In this document: one piece after another, positions 14,542 through 20,281 of the stretch
Layout of the letters: the number at the start of each line of letters is the position of its first letter
How positions within the stretch are numbered: position 1 is the stretch's first letter
NCBI GenBank assembly: GCA_022361535.1
Contig: JAKSAU010000894.1
Span: 1-20,281 of the forward strand
Source of the DNA: Desulfobacterales bacterium
GTDB lineage: Bacteria; Desulfobacterota; Desulfobacteria; Desulfobacterales; Desulfobacteraceae
Reading direction: 5' to 3'
DNA: 20,281 nucleotides
Position numbers and translations under genes: made by a program
Notes under the pieces: generated by a model
The model's database searches: none
Told to the model about the DNA's origin: nothing
What the model saw: only the letters and a program-made list of their open reading frames with translations

Positions 14542-15909
14542 TCAGAGTTGTTCTTTGTATTCATTCAGCTTGTTGCGGAGGGTTCTGACGCTGATTCCTA
14601 AGATCTTTGCTGCGTGGGTTCGATTGCCCTCGGTCTGGTCAAGGGTTCTGAAAATCATCTTCTGCTCCATTTCTTTAAGGGAGCCTGTGGCAAGGTCTAC
14701 AGCTTGATTAGCGTCACTGCCCGTATCGGAAACAGGTGAGGTTTCTACTCCTTCCATGAGTAGATCATTGGGAGAGATTTTGTCGGTTTCGGCAAGAAGT
14801 ACTGCACGGTGGATAATATTTTCCAATTCCCTGACATTGCCAGGAAATTGATGATTAAAAAGAACGGAAGCAGCTTGGTCTGTCAATCCTTTGACGTCTC
14901 TGCCGTCAATCTTGCAATATTTTTTTATAAAGAAATCACAGAGCAGGCGGATATCTTTTGATCGTTCCCGCAATGGCGGGATAACCAATGGTATGGTATT
15001 TAGCCGGTAAAACAAATCCTCGCGGAACTCCTGGTTTTCAACCGATGCTTTGGCGTCCCTGTTAGTGGTGGCAATCACACGGACATCCACATCAACAGCC
15101 TGGGTACCGCCCACCCGATCCACCACTTTTTCCTGCAGGACCCTCAGCAATTTAGACTGCAGATGAAACTGCATTTCCGTTATCTCATCAAGAAAAAGGG
15201 TGCCCTTGTCCGCCAGTTCAAATTTTCCGATCTTTCTTGCCAATGCTCCGGTAAATGCCCCTTTTTCATGGCCGAACAATTCGCTCTCCAGCAAGTTTTC
15301 AGGCAAGGCCGCACAATTGATGGCTATAAAGGGTTGATTACTGCGTCCGCTTTTTTCATGAAGGTATCTTGCAAACAACTCTTTACCGGTACCACTTTCA
15401 CCCTGGATCAAAACAGAGGCACTGGAATCTGCTACCCGGGTCGCCAGGCTAAGTAACTGCTCCATTTTCGAATCTTTGGTGATAATTTGTACGGCTTTAG
15501 GTTTGAGTGCAGTTTTCTTTTCTTTTTCAGGTGAGGGGGCAAGCGCCAGCATCATGGACTTTTTGATACTTAATTCAAGCTGCCTTGTATCCACAGGTTT
15601 GATCAGATAATCGGCAGCGCCATACTTCATAAGGTTGACAGCATAGTCCACCACCGGGTCAGGTGTGATGATAATTGTTTTAGGGCCGGATTCACCCGCT
15701 GCGGCCTGTTTTAAAAACTCAAGGGCCGAGAATCCAGGTGTGGCATCGTCGGCCACCACTACCTCAGGTTTGTTCTCTGCAAGATAGTCAAGGGCGCCGG
15801 CGCCTTCAGGCACAGAATCAACTAGAAAACCCATACCTTCGAACAGGTCGGTATAAGTCATTCGCTCTTTGGGATTTTCAGTTATGAGAAATAGTCGTTG
15901 TCCGGGCAT
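14542..15909 (-). CDS. Sigma-54-dependent response regulator (FlrC/FleR/FlgR type)
   Basis: Transcription activator for sigma-54 RNA polymerase, 455 residues: receiver (4-120), AAA+ domain (about 143-385) and Fis-type helix-turn-helix (about 412-452, NRTHAAKILGISVRTLRNKL). Walker A is GESGTGKE (170-177), the sigma-54 contact loop is GAFTGA (217-222) and Walker B is GTLFLDE (236-242), so it should be a competent activator. The receiver keeps the phosphorylatable Asp (D54), the switch Thr (T82) and Lys (K104), but the acidic pair after strand 1 is T10-E11 instead of Asp-Asp. It lies 21 nt after the TPR gene and just upstream of flgB, suggesting it drives flagellar operons as FlrC, FleR or FlgR do. 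No partner kinase gene is in the window. The ribosome binding site is weak. Confidence 0.92.
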   Translation of the reverse strand: MPGQRLFLITENPKERMTYTDLFEGMGFLVDSVPEGAGALDYLAENKPEVVVADDATPGFSALEFLKQAAAGESGPKTIIITPDPVVDYAVNLMKYGAADYLIKPVDTRQLELSIKKSMMLALAPSPEKEKKTALKPKAVQIITKDSKMEQLLSLATRVADSSASVLIQGESGTGKELFARYLHEKSGRSNQPFIAINCAALPENLLESELFGHEKGAFTGALARKIGKFELADKGTLFLDEITEMQFHLQSKLLRVLQEKVVDRVGGTQAVDVDVRVIATTNRDAKASVENQEFREDLFYRLNTIPLVIPPLRERSKDIRLLCDFFIKKYCKIDGRDVKGLTDQAASVLFNHQFPGNVRELENIIHRAVLLAETDKISPNDLLMEGVETSPVSDTGSDANQAVDLATGSLKEMEQKMIFRTLDQTEGNRTHAAKILGISVRTLRNKLNEYKEQL

Positions 15910-15930
15910 TCTTTGTTTGCCAAAGGGTCC

Positions 15931-18588
15931 TTATGAATTGATCATTTTTCCAGCCAGATCCAGTGTACTCAGGCGTTGTTGCGCAAGGCGCGCCCATACG
16001 GAATCATAGGAGTTGGCCACCTGTTCAAAGGTTTCTTTTGCCTTGTCCAGGACATTTCCTTTTTGGTAAGCATCTCCTAAAAGGAATCCGATGTTTGCTT
16101 TTGCCCGCTCCCCTTCAGAGAAACTCAATGCCTTTGAAAACGCATCTGCTGCCTGTACATATGATTTCAGCTCCAAATAGGTATTCCCGAGCGTCTTATA
16201 GGAGTTTGTCAGTATCTGGTAATTTTTTCCAGGGGCCTGGGCATATGCCTTGACTGCCCGCTCTCTTAATCCGGCGGCCCCTTTGCTATCCCCTTTTTTT
16301 TCATAAACATTAGCATGAGCCATTAGAATGTTGCCGCGGTCCATAGGTTTTTTAGAAATCCCGTACGCCTTTTTAAAGGTTGCATCAGCTTTAGCGGTCT
16401 TTCCTTTTTCAAGGTAAATTTCTCCCACGCGCCTTAAAGCTTCAACACTGTTTATGTCCTTTGGAAATCTCTTTGAAAAAGAGGTCATTAACTTTAATGC
16501 GTCATCATCCCTGCCGGACTCATCCATGGCAAGGCCCAATCCGAATAAAAGCGCAGGAGGACGTTCCACCCTTTTAAATAACTTATAGGCTGAAATCAAT
16601 TGATTAAATGCTTCTTCATAAAGATCTGCCTTAAGGTAGGACATCCCTACATGAAACGGAATCAAGCGACTTCCCATCTTGTCCAGTTTGATATGTTCAA
16701 GTTCATACCGGTTTAAAACCGAAGTATATTCATCATCTTTAAGCTGTTCTTTGAACAAGGCTTCATAGGCCCGCTGCATTAATTTAACCGCTTCATACCG
16801 CAACCCCCTGGGATGGGTGGAAAGCAAATCTTCGATTTCCTGAATGCATTTATTGTATTCCCCGTTCTTCTGATATATCTCTGCCAGGCGCATCATGGCA
16901 ATCCGGGCGTAGGTGTTTTCAGGGAATCTGGTTTTGACCATCTGATAAATCTCTATTTTTTCAGGATCTGATTTTAAATACCTTGCAACACCAATGGAGG
17001 CATTAATATATCCCATGGTATCCGGATATTTTTCCCTGACCAGTTCATAAATTTTCAAGGCTTTTTCTTCATTGTTCTCCATACCGTAGGCATCCCCGAC
17101 TTTGCTGAGAATCATGTCACGGTTAGGAATATCCGGGAACAGATTGAGCAGACGGACATAGTCTTCGCGAGCCTGTTTACTCAAGCCCAGTTCAAAATTG
17201 GCATCGCCTGTGTAAGTTAGCAGATCGGGGGACTCATATACTTTTTTAACATCATTTTTAACAACGTAATTGAGCACGCTCAGCGCGTCAAAATACTGAC
17301 GCTTATCATAAAGAGCTTTACCATAGCCCACACCTGCATCCGTTATATAAGAATTGTTGAGCTCAGACTGGAATACTTTTTTGTAGAGCTTAAGCGCTTT
17401 ATCTGTATATTCTTTTTCGTCATATATGCCTGCCAGATAGTATTCAATTTCAGGCATCCCCGAGTACTCGGGAAACTCCTGGCGGACAATATTAAAATAC
17501 CCTTCTGCAGCAGAACTGTTATTCAAACGGGTCTGAATAATACCCATGGCTGCATAGGCAAAAGGGACAAACCTGGACTTGGAATATGACACCAGGGCAT
17601 CCTGGAACATGCGCTCAGCTGTAATCAGTCCTGCAAAATCATCTTTTTCCAAACCCTTATAATAAACATAGGCCTTTAAATAATAAACCTGCTCTAAACA
17701 TGAAAAATTCTCCTGGTACATATACTGATCCAGGATAGCATAGGCTTCTTTATACAGATCCTTTTTAATAAGAAGAAGTGCATTCTCAACCGCCCTGGCT
17801 TCACATCCGAGCAACGGATCTTCGCCCCGGTGCATGTCGCCGATATCTCCTCTAAACTGACTGGATATCCGTTTTGGAGGAACATAAACCGGAGGGGCCA
17901 TCATTTGTGCTGTAGTCTTAGCTTTTGGGACCTCAGTAGGCTTTGCCGGTTTTTTGGCCGGTGCAGGCGCTTTAGGCTCAGGCTTTTTCTCAACAGGCGG
18001 AGGTTGTATCTGAGCTGCAGGCTCCTGTTTGGGAGGTTCTTGCACGGCGGCTTGTGTGGCCGGTTCTACGACTTCGGCTTCGGTATTTTTCTCTTCAGGT
18101 ACGGCTTTAGGTTCAGGTAATTTTTCTGATGGCTTAGGAACTGCGACACTGGGCTTGGGGTCAGGTTTAGCAACGACAGTTGCTTTGGGTGTATTAAGAG
18201 CAACGGTCAGCCGCGTATTGGATTTATTAAATGCCGATTCGACCTTTCCGTAGGTTTTCTTTCCGGTAACCACCACGGCAACAACATTGCCGTCGAGTCT
18301 TTCCACATTTACAGACTCAATGGCAGGATTGTCTTTGCCTTTGATTTTATAGCCCTTGGCAAGTGTAACGTTTTTAATAGCAACAAGGACTTCTTTATCT
18401 GCGATCCGGATTACCTTGACAGGGGCACGGCCGGTTACTTCAAATTCCACAGACAATGGATTGTCTTTGATAATAATCGTCTTTACAACCGGATATGCGG
18501 ACAAAGCTGTACCAGTTAGGCAGATCACGCAAAAAAAGATCATCCCTGCCTTTTTCAACACGCTCAATGTGATTGCTAATTCTCTCAT
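15931..18588 (-). CDS. Large exported TPR-repeat protein of the flagellar cluster
   Basis: An 885-residue protein without a named function. The N-terminus has a positive region and a hydrophobic segment (about 15-31, ending in ALSA) that looks like a signal peptide. Then come a beta-rich AMIN-like domain (about 34-133), a Pro/Lys/Glu/Ala-rich linker (about 134-240), and tetratricopeptide-type helical repeats to the end (about 262-875), with TPR features such as YYLKAYVYYKG, AEGYFNIVRQEFP, GKALYDKRQYFDAL and IGFLLGDAYQKGNVLDKA. It is predicted to be periplasmic, possibly binding peptidoglycan or protein partners. Campylobacter PflA, a periplasmic TPR scaffold needed for motor rotation, has a comparable layout, but I claim similarity of architecture only. 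It is first in an operon with the downstream sigma-54 regulator and has its own -24/-12 promoter. The ribosome binding site is poor, and Val11 (GTG) or Met16 are alternative starts. Confidence 0.85.
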   Translation of the reverse strand: MRELAITLSVLKKAGMIFFCVICLTGTALSAYPVVKTIIIKDNPLSVEFEVTGRAPVKVIRIADKEVLVAIKNVTLAKGYKIKGKDNPAIESVNVERLDGNVVAVVVTGKKTYGKVESAFNKSNTRLTVALNTPKATVVAKPDPKPSVAVPKPSEKLPEPKAVPEEKNTEAEVVEPATQAAVQEPPKQEPAAQIQPPPVEKKPEPKAPAPAKKPAKPTEVPKAKTTAQMMAPPVYVPPKRISSQFRGDIGDMHRGEDPLLGCEARAVENALLLIKKDLYKEAYAILDQYMYQENFSCLEQVYYLKAYVYYKGLEKDDFAGLITAERMFQDALVSYSKSRFVPFAYAAMGIIQTRLNNSSAAEGYFNIVRQEFPEYSGMPEIEYYLAGIYDEKEYTDKALKLYKKVFQSELNNSYITDAGVGYGKALYDKRQYFDALSVLNYVVKNDVKKVYESPDLLTYTGDANFELGLSKQAREDYVRLLNLFPDIPNRDMILSKVGDAYGMENNEEKALKIYELVREKYPDTMGYINASIGVARYLKSDPEKIEIYQMVKTRFPENTYARIAMMRLAEIYQKNGEYNKCIQEIEDLLSTHPRGLRYEAVKLMQRAYEALFKEQLKDDEYTSVLNRYELEHIKLDKMGSRLIPFHVGMSYLKADLYEEAFNQLISAYKLFKRVERPPALLFGLGLAMDESGRDDDALKLMTSFSKRFPKDINSVEALRRVGEIYLEKGKTAKADATFKKAYGISKKPMDRGNILMAHANVYEKKGDSKGAAGLRERAVKAYAQAPGKNYQILTNSYKTLGNTYLELKSYVQAADAFSKALSFSEGERAKANIGFLLGDAYQKGNVLDKAKETFEQVANSYDSVWARLAQQRLSTLDLAGKMINS

Positions 18589-18633
18589 GACGTATTTTTA
18601 TCCCAATGGGTTAACAGTTGGAGAATTATAAAA

Positions 18634-18648
18634 GCAAATAATATGCCA
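18634..18648 (-). promoter_or_regulatory. Sigma-54 (-24/-12) promoter of the TPR-regulator operon
   Basis: The minus strand reads TGGCATATTATTTGC followed by TTTT. GG and GC are exactly spaced. It deviates from TGGCACG-N4-TTGC only at the two bases after GGCA. The predicted start near 18622 gives a leader of about 34 nt. The rest of this 170-nt gap holds two small dyads: GTTAT-C-ATAAC at 18662-18672 and ACCCG-TC-CGGGT at 18702-18713. Both lie upstream of the promoter and could be operators. Confidence 0.88.
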
Positions 18649-18758
18649 TGCCCACAATAGGGTTATCATAACAGATCAAGCAGCCAAATAAAAGCCTGTT
18701 TACCCGTCCGGGTCATGGAATTTACGCAGCAAAGTGTGGGAGAATCCTTAGGGAAGTG

Positions 18759-19817
18759 TCAAAAAACCGGCATTTCGGTTTCAGGTTCGATATTCAACTT
18801 CTTTATTTTCTCAACCAGTGTGGTTCTGTTCATTTTCAACATTTGAGCGGCTTTGGCTTTGACCCACCCGGTTTCGTTCAGTGCATGGGAGATCAGGGAT
18901 TTTTGATATTGCTCAATAGCGTCTGAAAACCCTATCTGATTCTGGAATACAGCTGCCACTGAAGGAGATGTCTGAGATGCAGCAATCCCTGTCATGCAAT
19001 CAGGCAGGTCTTCCACTGCCACTGTATCCTCTTCCACCAGTACAGATATTCGTTCTACAAGATTTTTCAGTTCCCTGATGTTGCCCGGCCATTCATAGGC
19101 ATTTAATACGTCTTTTACAGGATCTGAAAAAAACTTTGCCTGATAATCAGGTATCCTCAAAGACAGGCCTTTCTGGAAATGCTCCACCAGGGGGATTATA
19201 TCTTCAGTACGTTCCCTCAAAGGAAGTATATTTATGGGGATCACGTTGAGCCGGTAATACAGGTCTTCACGAAATTCTTTTTTCTCTATGGCTTCAGGCA
19301 AATCCTTGTTGGTAGCGGAGATTACCCTGATATCCACATCAATGGTCTGGCTTCCGCCAACCCGCTCAAACCGTCTTTCCTGCAATGCCCGTAATAACTT
19401 AACCTGAAGGTCCGGGCTCATATCTCCAATTTCATCTAAGAAAATGGTTCCCTTGTCCGCAATTTCAAATCGCCCTGTCCGCGACCTGTGCGCCCCTGTA
19501 AAGGCACCTTTTTCATGGCCGAACAATTCGCTTTCCAAAAGCTCGCTGGGAATAGCCCCACAGTTGATAATCACCATAGGACCGTCTTTTCTGGCTGAAT
19601 TTTTATGAATGGCCCGGGCGATAAGCTCTTTGCCCGTGCCGCTTTCTCCCGTTATCAGAACTGAGGAATCTGACCGGGCCACTTTGCGGGCACGATCTAA
19701 TACGGAGATAAGACCTTTGCTTACACCGGCAATTTCGCTGCGGTCAAAGGCAGTCTCCGTTTTTCCCTGCACATCAGGGGTGTCGGTTACAACTTCGGCC
19801 ATTGGCGCGGTTGTCAT
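18759..19817 (-). CDS. FleQ-like sigma-54 activator lacking a receiver domain
   Basis: A 352-residue activator of sigma-54 RNA polymerase. A short N-terminal tail (1-28) leads directly into the AAA+ domain: Walker A GESGTGKE (57-64), GAFTGA loop (104-109), Walker B GTIFLDE (123-129). A Fis-type helix-turn-helix closes it (about 303-343). That segment, with [15 protein letters not shown] and [14 protein letters not shown], closely resembles the FleQ/FlrA C-terminus, so it is probably a flagellar master-type activator. The N-terminal REC-like domain of FleQ is absent. FDRS (24-27), just before the AAA+ domain, recalls the FleQ LFRS segment involved in c-di-GMP binding, but c-di-GMP binding here is speculative. 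Its start overlaps the cheY stop as ATGA, so the two are coupled. Constitutive activity or control by a partner protein is likely. Confidence 0.9.
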   Translation of the reverse strand: MTTAPMAEVVTDTPDVQGKTETAFDRSEIAGVSKGLISVLDRARKVARSDSSVLITGESGTGKELIARAIHKNSARKDGPMVIINCGAIPSELLESELFGHEKGAFTGAHRSRTGRFEIADKGTIFLDEIGDMSPDLQVKLLRALQERRFERVGGSQTIDVDIRVISATNKDLPEAIEKKEFREDLYYRLNVIPINILPLRERTEDIIPLVEHFQKGLSLRIPDYQAKFFSDPVKDVLNAYEWPGNIRELKNLVERISVLVEEDTVAVEDLPDCMTGIAASQTSPSVAAVFQNQIGFSDAIEQYQKSLISHALNETGWVKAKAAQMLKMNRTTLVEKIKKLNIEPETEMPVF

Positions 19818-20194
19818 TTCAGAATCTTTTTTAATTTATCGGAAATGGCTTCAGCCGTAAATGGTTTGACCACATAATTGGACACACCGGCCTGGACCGC
19901 TTCTATTACATTCTGCTTCTGGGCTTCTGCCGTTACCATCAAAAAAGGAGCTGTTTTATATTGTGAACTGGCACGAACCTTTTTAAGCAGTTCAAGGCCC
20001 GTCATTTTAGGCATGTTCCAGTCTGAAATAATCAGGTCAATCTCCTGACTCTCAAGGACTTCCCAGGCCGTAGTACCATCATCGGCTTCCACTAGATTCT
20101 TAAAACCAAGCTGTTTTAGAATATTCTTAAGAATACGGCGCATGGTAGCAAAATCGTCAACTATCAGAACCTTGATGGATGTGTCCATTGCCAC
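19814..20194 (-). CDS. cheY: Chemotaxis response regulator CheY
   Basis: Single-domain receiver (126 residues) that, when phosphorylated by CheA, binds the motor switch and changes rotation. All key residues are present: acidic pair D13-D14, phospho-acceptor D58 in [15 protein letters not shown], switch T88 in LMVTAEA and K110 in VVKPFT. The WNMPKMTG and [10 protein letters not shown] segments are those of true CheY, not of a generic receiver. The start is GTG at 20194, because AGGAGG lies 5 nt upstream; an in-frame ATG two codons later is less well spaced. It overlaps the FleQ-like gene by 4 nt. No clear promoter is visible in the 87 nt before it, and the operon may begin outside the window. 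Confidence 0.93.
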   Translation of the reverse strand: MAMDTSIKVLIVDDFATMRRILKNILKQLGFKNLVEADDGTTAWEVLESQEIDLIISDWNMPKMTGLELLKKVRASSQYKTAPFLMVTAEAQKQNVIEAVQAGVSNYVVKPFTAEAISDKLKKILK

Positions 20195-20281
20195 ATTTTC
20201 CTCCTTAATTGGATTGAAACCCCACTACTATCTGTCAAAGCATACCTCAATTGTAAAATCTCCGCCATCTGTATTAAAAGG

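Overview
This window is a flagellar gene cluster from a motile Gram-negative bacterium. All genes except two read leftwards on the minus strand. The order flgB-flgC-fliE-fliF-fliG-fliH-fliI-fliJ-motE/ylxF-fliK-flgD-flgE matches the Bacillus subtilis fla/che operon as I remember it. The periplasmic proteins, the NtrC-type regulators and the -24/-12 promoters instead suggest Desulfobacterota, probably Desulfobacterales, at moderate confidence. The phylum is inferred from gene content and style, not from a search.

Layout from right to left (direction of transcription). At 20194-18759 lies cheY, overlapping by ATGA a FleQ-like sigma-54 activator that has no receiver domain. At 18588-14542 are a large exported TPR protein with an N-terminal beta-type domain and a Pro/Lys linker, and a second sigma-54 activator with an atypical receiver. 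At 14439-6914 is the rod/basal-body/export block: flgB, flgC, fliE, fliF, fliG, fliH, fliI, fliJ and a MotE/YlxF-family periplasmic protein. At 6913-5487 the series is interrupted by about 1.4 kb holding two small plus-strand genes (a DUF202-like membrane protein and a SnoaL/DUF4440-like protein, both starting at TTG) and several inverted repeats. At 5486-1 are the hook genes fliK, flgD and flgE. flgE runs off the left edge; its 848 visible codons are open throughout and lack the C-terminus.

Three intergenic -24/-12 elements with correct spacing precede the TPR operon, flgB and fliK. They share the form yGGCATn-N4-TTGCwTTTT. With two sigma-54 activators in the same window they suggest a layered circuit: the FleQ-like protein may switch on the TPR/activator operon, whose product may then switch on the flgB and fliK operons. 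The assignment of activators to promoters is inference.

The most unusual proteins are on the hook side: FlgE has more than 848 residues and contains a dockerin-like calcium loop, FlgD carries a tandem duplication of its C-terminal domain, and FliK is long with a 10-A tract near its 3' end. FliH has 16 consecutive G-x-x-x units, the MotE-like protein has a periplasmic CxxCxxC, and the exported TPR protein may be a motor scaffold. I saw no tRNA, rRNA, CRISPR array, transposase or integrase.
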